A stretch of 64,000 nucleotides of DNA, from the NCBI RefSeq assembly GCF_000478885.1, contig NC_022567.1, positions 2,294,001 through 2,358,000 on the forward strand, given 5' to 3'. Origin of the DNA: Adlercreutzia equolifaciens DSM 19450 (GTDB taxonomy: Bacteria; Actinomycetota; Coriobacteriia; Coriobacteriales; Eggerthellaceae). Below the pieces are notes generated by a model that had not been told where the DNA came from, searched no databases, and saw only the letters and a program-made list of their open reading frames with translations. Position numbers and translations under genes: made by a program. Numbering within the stretch: position 1 is the stretch's first letter; the number at the start of each line of letters is the position of its first letter. Shown here piece by piece: positions 1 to 8,287 of this stretch.

Positions 1-8
1 GCCTCACC

Positions 9-311
9 GTGGCGAACCCCTCTTCCGAGAACAAGTCCGCCTTCGGACCGGGCATCGCCAAGCTCTGCCTGGGCGTGCGCGAGATGGGCTCCCTCAACGC
101 GGCCGCCAAGGGCATGCGCATGGCCTACAGCAAGGCCTGGCGCATCATCAAAGACACCGAGGAGACACTCGACGTGCAGCTCCTCCTGCGCGACGGGGCT
201 CACGGCTCCACGCTCACCGAGGACGGAAACCGCCTCCTCGATGCCTACCTGGCCATCGAGGAGCACCTCTCAGCCGAGGCCGATCGTCTCTTCAAGGAGA
301 TGACCCGCTAG
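9..311 (+). CDS. ModE-type winged-helix DNA-binding protein (possibly 5' truncated)
   Basis: A 100-residue protein made only of the N-terminal LysR/ModE-like winged helix: FGPG near residue 12, then GSLNAAAKGMRMAYSKAW, the recognition helix typical of ModE-family molybdate regulators. There is no molybdate-binding (MOP/TOBE) domain, so it is a stand-alone DNA-binding domain, as is common in Coriobacteriia. The start shown is a GTG at the window edge. The frame stays open to the first bases, so the true start may lie outside. It ends just before the convergent Tad-pilus operon. Control of molybdoenzyme genes is an inference from family only. Confidence 0.75.
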   Translation: MANPSSENKSAFGPGIAKLCLGVREMGSLNAAAKGMRMAYSKAWRIIKDTEETLDVQLLLRDGAHGSTLTEDGNRLLDAYLAIEEHLSAEADRLFKEMTR

Positions 312-601
312 ACGGGCTCGATCTCTATGGTAAGCGAACTCCCCCGGGGCTGAAGCCCCTCGGAGCGCACGCGCAGACGCCAGCCAGGAACGCTCATCTC
401 CTGGGCGGTGGGGGCGGCAGAACCGCCTTCGCCGCCTCTGCTGGCAGCGCACTCCCCTTCCCCTCCATCTACGGGCCAGGGCACTGCCTTCGCAGAGCGG
501 GCCGCCTCGAGAGCCGGATCGCTGCCGAAACGGTACAGGCACCCGAAGCACGTATCCATGTCATCGAACAGGGTGCTCTCGCAAACTGGGCAGATTTTCA
601 T
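308..601 (-). CDS. Small zinc-ribbon protein, last gene of the Tad operon
   Basis: A 97-residue protein starting MKICPVC with a second CFGC pair about 12 residues on, a typical four-cysteine zinc ribbon. A low-complexity linker and a short beta-rich tail (about residues 70-97) follow. Its ATG overlaps the TGA of the DUF192 gene upstream (ATGA), so it is translationally coupled to the Tad operon. No function can be assigned. Position and coupling suggest a cytoplasmic accessory role in pilus regulation or assembly. Confidence 0.7.
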   Translation of the reverse strand: MKICPVCESTLFDDMDTCFGCLYRFGSDPALEAARSAKAVPWPVDGGEGECAASRGGEGGSAAPTAQEMSVPGWRLRVRSEGLQPRGSSLTIEIEPV

Positions 602-1074
602 CGATGTCTCCTTCTCTTGGTTTCGTTCTTAACCGCTCCTCTGCCGCCCGACGTTTCCGGAGCGGCCTGAGTTCTTGCGAGAGCGGGCGCCCTCGGCTTT
701 CTGCGTCGCGGAGCATCGGGGAGCAGGCACACATCGCCTCGGACGAACCAGGGCCCCGGCCGGGCAAAGCGCTCCACTACCGCCCAGGCTCGACCGCAAC
801 GCAGGCGCGCCCCCGGCAGCACGAGACGATGAACCGCTATCACCCGGCCCCTCCTGTCGAGAAAGGCAACGTCCAGAGGATGCCGCATCGTCAGCGTGTG
901 CACATCGCGACAGCGCGGGAACACCATGACCGTAGAATCCGGCCTGCGTCCCGCCAATCCGCGCAACCGCAGAAGCGGACTTGAAGCTACCACCCATCGG
1001 CCCTCGAAGGGGGCGCGATCGCCATCCCTTACCGTGCAAAGACGCGCAAACGCCGTTTTTGCGTCTCCCCTCAT
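598..1074 (-). CDS. DUF192 family protein
   Basis: A protein of about 158 residues. Its core (VMVFPRCRDVHTLTMRHPLDVAFLD, then VIAVHRLVLPG) matches the DUF192 fold, a small beta-barrel domain often found near secretion or pilus genes and of unknown biochemical role. The start was chosen at the ATG that overlaps the TGA of the upstream exported protein gene (ATGA). The frame is open further upstream, but that part would lie inside the neighbour. The C-terminus is a basic tail rich in Arg and Lys. DUF192 genes are recurrent neighbours of actinobacterial tad loci. Confidence 0.75.
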   Translation of the reverse strand: MRGDAKTAFARLCTVRDGDRAPFEGRWVVASSPLLRLRGLAGRRPDSTVMVFPRCRDVHTLTMRHPLDVAFLDRRGRVIAVHRLVLPGARLRCGRAWAVVERFARPGPWFVRGDVCLLPDAPRRRKPRAPALARTQAAPETSGGRGAVKNETKRRRHR

Positions 1075-1517
1075 CCCATCGGCGCATTTACTTGAAGGAC
1101 CACGCATAGCACGTCGCCCACCCATGTGCAGCTGAGTGCGAGCCATGAGCACCGCCCTCCTTCCTTGACTCCCGTCCATACTCCTTCTTGGCCACTGGCT
1201 ACCAGTGCCCACCCGCGTTCCTCCAGCTCGCCAACGAGGCGATTGGGCAGGCCGTCCCCCTCCTCAACGAAGGAGACCACCGACCAGTCGTCGTTGGCCC
1301 GCAGCTCCTCGCGACCGTCCACATCAACCACTTCCTCGGCGAACCAGTTGGGGGCCTCCCACGCCGCGCGCAGACCGACGTCGGGCTCAAGCTCCCCTGG
1401 CGCCCCGGGCAGCATGGCCTCCCCCATCGGTTGCCCCAAAGCCAGAGCGAGCAGGGGGGCCAGGACAAGCGCGAGGGCACACCCGAATCGACGGCGCCAT
1501 GTCTTCCCGGCACCCAT
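1071..1517 (-). CDS. Small exported hypothetical protein in the Tad operon
   Basis: A 148-residue protein with an N-terminal signal sequence: basic KTWRRR, then a hydrophobic stretch at about residues 12-28. The mature part is acidic, has several Trp and no recognised domain. It starts at a TGATG overlap with the preceding TadE-like gene and ends in an ATGA overlap with the DUF192 gene, so it is part of the operon. It is probably a secreted or membrane-anchored accessory of the pilus. Function unknown. Confidence 0.7.
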   Translation of the reverse strand: MGAGKTWRRRFGCALALVLAPLLALALGQPMGEAMLPGAPGELEPDVGLRAAWEAPNWFAEEVVDVDGREELRANDDWSVVSFVEEGDGLPNRLVGELEERGWALVASGQEGVWTGVKEGGRCSWLALSCTWVGDVLCVVLQVNAPMG

Positions 1518-1957
1518 CAGAGCAGCACCCCCGGCCGATAGGCGTCCACCGTCAGATCGACTTCGTGGACGAGCCTCGGAAGCGAGACACCGAACACCTC
1601 GTCTTTAAGCCCCAGCCCGAAAAGCGTAGGGGCAAAGGAGAGACGTCCGCAATAGCGCTGATAGGAGCCTGCCCGCCCCTGAACCGTTACCTCGATTGCC
1701 AGGTTGGAAGTACCCAAAGCCCCCTCCAGCTCGCTTTCCACAAGAGCGGCCACCTCGGCCGGCCCCTGGCCCGCATCGGGCGACGGAGCATAGGCGCAGA
1801 TGGCTTGACGGGCCAGCTGGTCAAAAGCCGCGCATGCCTCGAAAAACGACAGCGCGTTCACGACGATGACGGCGAGCACAATGGCCACGGGAAGGACGAC
1901 AGCCAGCTCGACGGTAGCCTGACCCGCATCCCCGCGCTCCTTTCGCAGAACGTCCAT
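1517..1957 (-). CDS. TadE-like pseudopilin
   Basis: 146 residues. The N-terminus carries the TadE-type signature GDAGQATVELAVVLP followed by one hydrophobic helix (about residues 17-38), the class III prepilin-like region that anchors minor pilins in the membrane. Its Shine-Dalgarno GGGAGTGAG lies over the stop of the upstream TadG-like gene. TadE proteins are minor pseudopilins of Tad systems. This is one of three TadE/TadG-like proteins in the operon. The globular part is predicted to be outside the membrane. Confidence 0.85.
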   Translation of the reverse strand: MDVLRKERGDAGQATVELAVVLPVAIVLAVIVVNALSFFEACAAFDQLARQAICAYAPSPDAGQGPAEVAALVESELEGALGTSNLAIEVTVQGRAGSYQRYCGRLSFAPTLFGLGLKDEVFGVSLPRLVHEVDLTVDAYRPGVLL

Positions 1958-1960
1958 AGC

Positions 1961-4063
1961 TCACTCCCATCTCTCGAGATACGTCGGAGCGCCGACGATG
2001 TTGCGCAGGGCTGCGAAAGCGCCATCGACAAGTCCGGTCGCTCCTTCGGCCAAGGTGGCGGGGAGGGTCACCGTCAACGGAACCGAGACCCCTGTCAGAG
2101 GAATCTCGACAACCGCAAGGGTGATCTCCAGGGAGGCCAAGCGCTGATAGGCCTCGTCGCTCACCCGCTCCGCTAGCAAACCGAGGGCATCGCTGGAGGC
2201 CTCGGGGCGCGCCAATGCCTGCTCGCGCAGAGAGAGGTACCGGGCTGACCAGTCGCCGCCGCCAGCGCGCGCCACGGCTTCCGTACCGGCAAGAACTGGC
2301 TTGAGGGGAGCCGTGTCGGCCGGCTCGAGGCCCACCGCCTCGAGCCCTTCGCGAAGGCCATTGGCGGCCCACTCTCCCAATCCCGTCGAGCCGGCGAGCG
2401 GTATGCCCGAAAGCACGGCCGCCACCCCGTTTTTCAACCCTTCGGTGCCGCTGCTATAGGCCTCCAGGACGCCGGCCCATCCGTCCAGCACCAAACCGCC
2501 GACGCCGGAGAGAGCAGAGCCCGACCCCGACAGATCGTCGAGCAAGTCGCCTATCACCGACGCCTCCTCGCCCTCGTCCCGGATGAGCGTCGCCGCCGAC
2601 ACCGCGGCCCGAGTGCCCAGCGTGCCCGAGGGCGCAAAAGCGCTCTCGAAGGCGGTCGGCTCCGACGTTCCCGTCGAGACGACGAAGGCGATGCACCCCG
2701 CCGCTCCGGGAGGATCCGCTTTAATGCGGAAGGCGCCCGCATCGCCGAGCGCGGCCAGAACCTCGTCCAAAAGGCCCTCCGCGTTGCCCTTCGCCGCGCG
2801 ACTCAGCGGCTCAGCATCCGCTCTCGCCTTCTGGTAGTCGGCAGCAGCCTGGGCGACGGCGTCGTAGTGGTACTCGAACCCATTGTCGATGGAGGTGGAG
2901 GCCGAGGCCACCGATCCTAAGGCGCTCGCTGTGAACTTGCAGGCAGGGCAGGTTTCGAAGGAGCCGGACTCCCACTCCTCGGCCGACCCGTAATAGTCCA
3001 CGAGCCCCGCCTCCGGGCAGCCGTCCCAGGCATGCATCACCGGCAGCTCTCCATCGACGGTCACCGGGTAGACGGGCTCGGTGTACAGCCGCGTGGCCCG
3101 CATCTGCTCGGTGTTCCGCGGAAAGCGGGGGAACGACGCTGAGAAGCCGTCGGCCGTCTCGTGGACGAAGGCCTCGCGCAGCTCGCTTACGGCATAGGCG
3201 TAGAATCGCTTGCGCAGGGCGCTGCGGGCCTGCTCCTCGGCAGAGTCCGAGGCAGGACGCTCGCTCAGCAGCCGCTCGCGGTAATAGACTCGCGCCCGTT
3301 CGAGAGGCACGGAGAACGACCAACTGTCCACCGAGGCGAACAGAGGGTTATCGGCACCGCTCAGCCCTGCGAGGCGCCCCGCGCGCTCGTACATGCAATA
3401 GGACGGATTGTCGCCGCAGTCGCGGGCGAAACCCCGGGCCCGGGCTTCCTCGGCGGCACGCGCCGCCTCCTCGGCCCGGGACGCCGCCTCGGCAAGCTCG
3501 CCCTCGCCCGCTTCCACGGCCTCCTCCATGGACTCCTCGACCGCGCTCGCCCCTGACGCAATAGACGATCCCTCGCCGGGCAGCAGCAGGGCCATGGCCG
3601 CATAGCCGCTCCCCTCACCATTGGCCGCCGTCACCGCCGCACCGTTGGCCGCCGCGAGAAACGGCAGCGCCCGCTGCAGCGCCTCCAGCCCCTCGCAGGC
3701 CTTCTGGGAGAACGCGTCGCGCGCCTTGAGCACCTTCTGGCCGGCCGAAACGAGCTGGCTACCCAACTCTGCCGCCGGCGGGACGCACAGGGCGACGACG
3801 CCGGCCCCGTACGCAATGTCCCCCAGAAGCGTGAGTGACAGCACGGCGGCATCGGCCACGCGCACGGCCACCATGAACTCGGCCACGGGGTTTAAGGCCG
3901 CGCATGCGGCGGCATCGGCCACCTCCTGCACCTCGGCACCAGCGGCGTGGATGCGGTACACCTGAGCCGCTGAGAACAGCAGCGACAGAGTGACGAGCAG
4001 CGCCACGGCCATGCCGGCCGTCGTCGAGCCCTCCTCGTCGCGGAATATCGACTTACCCTTCAT
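1961..4063 (-). CDS. Large TadG-like pilus assembly protein
   Basis: About 700 residues. A short basic N-terminus (MKGKSIFRDEEGSTTAGMA) leads into one transmembrane helix of the TadE/TadG type, then a long extracytoplasmic region rich in Ala and Glu, with coiled-coil-like stretches (about residues 190-230) and scattered Cys. I placed the start at the ATG with GGCAGGTGA upstream. An ATG 39 bases further up is possible but lacks a better site. The gene overlaps the upstream TadE gene by 11 bases. Proteins with this layout are putative tip or anchor components of Tad pili. Confidence 0.75.
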   Translation of the reverse strand: MKGKSIFRDEEGSTTAGMAVALLVTLSLLFSAAQVYRIHAAGAEVQEVADAAACAALNPVAEFMVAVRVADAAVLSLTLLGDIAYGAGVVALCVPPAAELGSQLVSAGQKVLKARDAFSQKACEGLEALQRALPFLAAANGAAVTAANGEGSGYAAMALLLPGEGSSIASGASAVEESMEEAVEAGEGELAEAASRAEEAARAAEEARARGFARDCGDNPSYCMYERAGRLAGLSGADNPLFASVDSWSFSVPLERARVYYRERLLSERPASDSAEEQARSALRKRFYAYAVSELREAFVHETADGFSASFPRFPRNTEQMRATRLYTEPVYPVTVDGELPVMHAWDGCPEAGLVDYYGSAEEWESGSFETCPACKFTASALGSVASASTSIDNGFEYHYDAVAQAAADYQKARADAEPLSRAAKGNAEGLLDEVLAALGDAGAFRIKADPPGAAGCIAFVVSTGTSEPTAFESAFAPSGTLGTRAAVSAATLIRDEGEEASVIGDLLDDLSGSGSALSGVGGLVLDGWAGVLEAYSSGTEGLKNGVAAVLSGIPLAGSTGLGEWAANGLREGLEAVGLEPADTAPLKPVLAGTEAVARAGGGDWSARYLSLREQALARPEASSDALGLLAERVSDEAYQRLASLEITLAVVEIPLTGVSVPLTVTLPATLAEGATGLVDGAFAALRNIVGAPTYLERWE

Positions 4064-4568
4064 GGTGCCATTCACCTGCCTTTCCATTGACGCTCGCGCC
4101 ATTCAATGATTCCTGAGCCCACGAGGCGCGCGTCGGCGCCGTCGCCGTCACCTCCACCACTAAGTTGCCCCGCTCGTTCACCATCCCGAGCAGCGTCGCC
4201 CCTCCATCCAGCAGGGGAAGCGGCCTCACCTCCGTCCGCACGGTCACCCGCGCGACATCCGCCGCACCACCGCCCTCGCAGCGCACCTCCCATGTGCAGC
4301 CGGAGTCATGCACGTGGAAGACGTCGAGGGGCGGGATCGCCCCCAAGCGGCGGCGCACGTACTCCTCGCAAGTCGCCGCATCGCCGTCGCTCGTCGCCAG
4401 AAGCCGGCAGCCCTCGGCCGCCGCACCGGCCATGACCATGCGGTCGTACAGCACGATGCCCGGCTGCACGAGCAGAAGAACGAGCAGGAAAACCACCGGC
4501 AGGGCCACGGCGGCCTCCACCGTCGACTGGCCGCGCGCATCGCGAGCCCTCGCACCCATCCGCCCCAT
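4053..4568 (-). CDS. TadE-like minor pilin
   Basis: 171 residues. The signature DARGQSTVEAAVALP and a hydrophobic helix (about residues 13-40) mark it as TadE-like. The start is set by a perfect AAGGAGGT eight bases upstream that overlaps the stop of the preceding pilin gene. A longer frame upstream lies inside that gene and is rejected. It is translationally coupled to the TadG-like gene downstream. The role is as a minor pseudopilin of the Tad pilus, membrane-anchored with an external globular domain. Confidence 0.85.
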   Translation of the reverse strand: MGRMGARARDARGQSTVEAAVALPVVFLLVLLLVQPGIVLYDRMVMAGAAAEGCRLLATSDGDAATCEEYVRRRLGAIPPLDVFHVHDSGCTWEVRCEGGGAADVARVTVRTEVRPLPLLDGGATLLGMVNERGNLVVEVTATAPTRASWAQESLNGASVNGKAGEWHHEG

Positions 4569-4582
4569 TGCCTCGCACCTCC

Positions 4583-4807
4583 TTAAAACACGAGCACATC
4601 GGCGATCCACGTGGCCGCCCCAGCGAGATGATGCGACGCCGAGGCGAGCCCATGATCGACGAAAAGCCCCTGGGACAAGGCCCGCCAGAGCGCCGCCCCG
4701 GCAACAATCACGCATAGGAAAGCCGCCGCGACGATGGCGTACTCCACCGTGCCCTGACCGCGCTCGTTTCCTAAAGGCTGTTTATTCCCGAGGCGATGGC
4801 GTCCCAA
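4583..4807 (-). CDS. Second short Flp-like pilin, probable TTG start overlapping flp
   Basis: About 74 residues: a short polar N-terminus, the class III prepilin motif NERGQGTVEYAIV, then one hydrophobic helix and a small tail. No ATG or GTG precedes the motif. The only ordinary start in a sensible place is a TTG at 4807, inside the last 37 bases of the flp gene, with only a weak upstream purine run. The gene is intact, and both its signal motif and its place between flp and tadE are right for a pilin. The start is uncertain, and initiation coupled to termination of flp is likely. Confidence 0.65.
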   Translation of the reverse strand: MGRHRLGNKQPLGNERGQGTVEYAIVAAAFLCVIVAGAALWRALSQGLFVDHGLASASHHLAGAATWIADVLVF

Positions 4808-5013
4808 AGCTCTTGCAGCTTTGGCCGGAACAGGGTGATAGCGATGATGGCAATGACCACGAGCACCCCAACGAGAATGGCGTACTCGGTCGTCCCCTGG
4901 CCGCGCGTGTCCGCCAAGCACGAGCGCACCGCGGCGCACCACGCGCGTGTGCGCCGATCGACCGCCTCCCGCGCACCCGCTACTTTTCTCACAACGGATT
5001 CGAGCCTCTTCAT
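4771..5013 (-). CDS. flp: Flp-type major pilin
   Basis: 80 residues. A basic leader is followed by TRGQGTTEYAILVG, the Flp/class III prepilin processing region, and a 20-residue hydrophobic helix; the tail is short. Length and layout fit Flp pilins, which a TadV-type peptidase cleaves after the Gly of RGQG and which polymerise into the Tad filament. No prepilin peptidase gene is present in the window, so it must be encoded elsewhere. The Shine-Dalgarno is AAAGGAAGTG. Confidence 0.85.
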   Translation of the reverse strand: MKRLESVVRKVAGAREAVDRRTRAWCAAVRSCLADTRGQGTTEYAILVGVLVVIAIIAITLFRPKLQELWDAIASGINSL

Positions 5014-5043
5014 GTCGCACTTCCTTTCTCGTTCGTTTCATCT

Positions 5044-5994
5044 TCAAAAGCCCCCCGCCAATTCCAGGAGCACCGGCCCCAGCACGAGCATGAGCATGGC
5101 GGGCAGGATGAGCACGCCGGTGGGAACCATCATCTTCACCGGCGCCTTCGCCACCGCCTCCTGGCGACGCGCCTTGTATCCGCTGCGAGCCTCCCGCGCC
5201 GCGTCCTCCAAGTTGTCGGCCATAGTCGCGCCGAAGCGCAGGGAGCGCACAATGTTCTCGATCACCCGGGCGAGCAGCGGGGAGGCGTAGGAGTCGGCCA
5301 CCTCGCGCAGCGCCTCCGGCCGCGATGCCAGGCCGCAGGCCCATTGGCGCTGGGCGCTTCGGAACGCATCGGCCAACTGCGTGCGGAAATACCCGGTGTA
5401 CAAATCGAGGCTGCGGTCGAAGGACATTCCGCTGCGCATGCCGAGCGCCACCACGTCGAGCATCTCGGACAAGTCGCATTCCATGGCCTCGGCTCGCCGG
5501 CAACTTCGCCGCTTCACCGCCCAGGGCAACGCCCTCCACCCGGCGGCGGCGCCGATGACAGCGAGCAGAGCCGCCAGCTCGGTCGTCGCCGTCAGCCCCA
5601 CTGCACCGCCGAGAACCGCGCCGCCGAGCATCAGGCGCACTCGCGCCTCCCCATAGCCCGCAGGCGACAGCGCGCCGCCAAGACCGGCTGCGGCCAAGCG
5701 ACGGTCGGGCAAGGGCCGCTCCCGTAGAGACGACGGCGACAGGAAGCGGAACAGCGGACTTCGGGCCCGCTGGGACAGCTCCGCCGCATAGGCGACTATC
5801 CGCGCATCCACTCCTTCTTCCCCGACTGCTGCGGCACGGCCGGCCTGGAGCGCGGACGACCCTTCCACCACCGCCGCGCGATGACGGATGCGACGCCGCC
5901 ATGCCCCGACGATGCGCGAGGCCATACCTCCGAGCAGCGCCGCCGAGCCGACCGCAACGACCGCCGCCGCTCCCTGCGCCCAACTTACATCCAT
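5044..5994 (-). CDS. tadC: Tad pilus inner-membrane platform protein TadC
   Basis: 316 residues. One N-terminal membrane helix, a pair of helices around residues 135-170, then the type II secretion F domain with the GMRSGMSFDRSLDLY motif and a C-terminal pair of membrane helices. It is the second of the two platform proteins that couple the TadA ATPase to pilin assembly. The start overlaps the tadB stop (TGATG) and has GGGAGGCG upstream. Confidence 0.9.
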   Translation of the reverse strand: MDVSWAQGAAAVVAVGSAALLGGMASRIVGAWRRRIRHRAAVVEGSSALQAGRAAAVGEEGVDARIVAYAAELSQRARSPLFRFLSPSSLRERPLPDRRLAAAGLGGALSPAGYGEARVRLMLGGAVLGGAVGLTATTELAALLAVIGAAAGWRALPWAVKRRSCRRAEAMECDLSEMLDVVALGMRSGMSFDRSLDLYTGYFRTQLADAFRSAQRQWACGLASRPEALREVADSYASPLLARVIENIVRSLRFGATMADNLEDAAREARSGYKARRQEAVAKAPVKMMVPTGVLILPAMLMLVLGPVLLELAGGF

Positions 5995-6980
5995 CACGAC
6001 CGCCTCCCGCCCGCGTCCAGTATCCGATGCACCAAGACGACGCCGGCCACCTGCATGACCAGAGCCGCCGCCAGAAGAGCCATACCCGCCATGCTCTCGA
6101 AGAACGGCGAGAGGAAACCGGGGCTCATAAGCGAGAACAGGGCGATAAGCACGAACGGCATCGCCGTGACGATGCGCGCTGACAGCTGGGCCTGGGCCGT
6201 CTGCACCTTGAGGGAGCGGGCAAGATCGATCTCGCTTTCCACCGACTCCCGGGCCGCATCGAGCACCGCCGCAAGACTGCCGCCGCTCCGATGCTGCACG
6301 TCCAGGGCAACGGCCACGAAAGCGAGTTCCGGCACATCGGCCCGCTGACGAAACAGCGCCAGCGCCTCCGAGGCCGTGCCCCCCGTCTGAAGCACCAGGG
6401 CCGCCGAGAGGAACAACTCGCCGAGAGGACCCTTCATCTCCGAGGCCGTCTGTTCCAGCGTCTGCATGAGGGAGAGCCCCGCCCGAAAGCACACGCCCAA
6501 CGAGCGCAGCGCATCGGGAATCTCGTCTCTCAAGGCGGCCTCGCGCCGTTCTGCATCGTTTTTCACCGCAGCGCAGAGCGCCACCAGGGCGCACCCCGCC
6601 ACCGCCGCCCCGAATACCGGCGATGCGGCCACCACCCAGCCGGCGACAAGCAAGGCAAGGCAAGCGCCCAGAACCAGCGAGAGCAAGGCGTCGGACGTCG
6701 AGGCATAGCCCCGCTGCTCCAAGGCCATCCGCGCCCACAGGACATAGCGCCGCACCGGCTCGCGGCGCAGGAGCGCCTCGGCGACCGGCCGCAAGCCCGA
6801 AACCCCGTGGCGCAAGCGCCAAGCAAGTCCGGGGTGGGCGACTCCCCGACCGCCTTCGGCCGCAAGGGCCCAGGTGCGGCGAAGGCGCTCATGCCGAACC
6901 GTCGCAAGCCGCGCGACCAGATATCCCGCCGCCCCCGACGAGGCTACGCCGACTGCCGCAAGTCCAACGACCGCATCCAT
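5994..6980 (-). CDS. tadB: Tad pilus inner-membrane platform protein TadB
   Basis: 328 residues. N-terminal membrane helix, a pair of helices about residues 105-150, a type II secretion F domain with RSLGVCFRAGLSLMQTLEQ, and a C-terminal helix pair. It works with TadC as the membrane platform of the pilus motor. The start (GGGAGGTGA upstream) lies within the last 37 bases of tadA, so translation is coupled. Confidence 0.9.
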   Translation of the reverse strand: MDAVVGLAAVGVASSGAAGYLVARLATVRHERLRRTWALAAEGGRGVAHPGLAWRLRHGVSGLRPVAEALLRREPVRRYVLWARMALEQRGYASTSDALLSLVLGACLALLVAGWVVAASPVFGAAVAGCALVALCAAVKNDAERREAALRDEIPDALRSLGVCFRAGLSLMQTLEQTASEMKGPLGELFLSAALVLQTGGTASEALALFRQRADVPELAFVAVALDVQHRSGGSLAAVLDAARESVESEIDLARSLKVQTAQAQLSARIVTAMPFVLIALFSLMSPGFLSPFFESMAGMALLAAALVMQVAGVVLVHRILDAGGRRS

Positions 6981-8275
6981 GCCTTCACCTCCCGTCTGTC
7001 CGCCAGGCCCATGGGAGCCAGCCGGTCGACCCACTGCGGATAGTCCAGCCAAAAGCCCGCTTCCTGGCCCACTTCCCACCGGTACAGCGTGCGAACGACG
7101 CAGCGGCGGCGCCCGTGGTCGAAGGACACCTCGGCGATCTCGGAGATGCAGCGGGCGCCCCCAGGACGGCGCGCCGTCTGCACGATCAGATCTAAAGCGT
7201 TGCCGATCTGCGCCTCGATGGCATCGGGAGGCAGCTCCACGGCGAACCGCACCATGGTCACCAGGCGCTCCACCGCCTCGCGCGGGGCGTTGGCATGCAG
7301 CGTCGTCAGCGATCCGTCGTGGCCCGTGTTCATGGCCTGCAGCATGTCGATGGCCTCGTCGGAGCGGCATTCGCCCACGATGATGCGATCGGGCCTCATG
7401 CGCAGGGCGTTCACCACCAACTCCCGTATGGTCACCTCGCCGGTGCCCTCGGCGTTGGGCGCCCGAGCTTCCAAGCGCACCACGTGGGGGTGCTCGTCGA
7501 ACTTCAATTCGGCGGCATCCTCGATGGTGATGACGCGCTCCTCGTGGGAGATATGGCAGGAAAGGGCGTTCAAGAGCGTCGTCTTGCCGCTGCCCGTGCC
7601 ACCGGAAACCGCAATGGAACGGCGCGACCCCACAGCCCAAATGAGAAACTGCTCTACCGTCTCGTCGAACGAACCTCTCGCTTTCAGCTCGGCCAGCGTC
7701 ATGACGCGCCGCGTGAAGGCGCGAATGGTGAGCAGCGGCCCATTGAGGGAGAGCGGCGGCAGCACCGCGTTGACGCGATGGCCCTGGGGCAAGCGGGCGC
7801 TGGCCATGGGCGACGATTCGTCGACCCGCCGGCCCAAAGGGCCTAAAATGCGATCGATGAGCGCCCGCACCTGCTCGTCGCTCTCGAAGCTCACGCTCGC
7901 TCGGGACAGGCGGCCGTCGCGCTCTATGTACACGCTGTCCGTTCCGTTGACCATGATCTCGGTCACCGTCTCGTCGGCAATCAGATCCTCCAGCGGCCCG
8001 AGCCCGAACACCGTGCTGATCAGGCCCTCCACCAAGTCGCGGAACACCGCGGGCGCAAGCGCCTTCCACGGATCTCGCGTCGAGAGCCTCCGGCAGGCGG
8101 CCCGGATCTCGTTGCGCGCCCGCTCCGGGCTGTCGACGGCGATGAGCGCGACCCTATCCAGGGGAACCAGCTCGCCCACGGCCATCCGCAAGGACTCGAG
8201 CCCCGTTGCCACGCGCTCATCGTCTTGCTGCTCGCGGGCGTCTTCCGCCACGCGAACCCATTCCAGAAGAGACAT
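6944..8275 (-). CDS. tadA: Tad pilus assembly ATPase TadA/CpaF
   Basis: 443 residues of the type II/IV secretion ATPase superfamily. The N-terminal all-alpha domain is followed by the Walker A VSGGTGSGKTTLLNAL, an Asp box, the Walker B region RPDRIIVGECRSDEAIDMLQAMNTGHDGSLTTLHAN with its characteristic His, and the C-terminal subdomain. It powers pilin polymerisation at the cytoplasmic face of TadB/TadC. The start has a near-consensus AAGGAGGTGA, 12 bases after tadZ. Confidence 0.95.
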   Translation of the reverse strand: MSLLEWVRVAEDAREQQDDERVATGLESLRMAVGELVPLDRVALIAVDSPERARNEIRAACRRLSTRDPWKALAPAVFRDLVEGLISTVFGLGPLEDLIADETVTEIMVNGTDSVYIERDGRLSRASVSFESDEQVRALIDRILGPLGRRVDESSPMASARLPQGHRVNAVLPPLSLNGPLLTIRAFTRRVMTLAELKARGSFDETVEQFLIWAVGSRRSIAVSGGTGSGKTTLLNALSCHISHEERVITIEDAAELKFDEHPHVVRLEARAPNAEGTGEVTIRELVVNALRMRPDRIIVGECRSDEAIDMLQAMNTGHDGSLTTLHANAPREAVERLVTMVRFAVELPPDAIEAQIGNALDLIVQTARRPGGARCISEIAEVSFDHGRRRCVVRTLYRWEVGQEAGFWLDYPQWVDRLAPMGLADRREVKAWMRSLDLRQSA

Positions 8276-8287
8276 TTCCTCACCTCC

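Noticed and set aside
4583..5983. A single 466-codon minus-strand frame covering flp and most of tadC
   Set aside because: Only the last 74 codons look like a protein (a class III pilin). The rest is out of frame with flp and tadC, which are clearly real.
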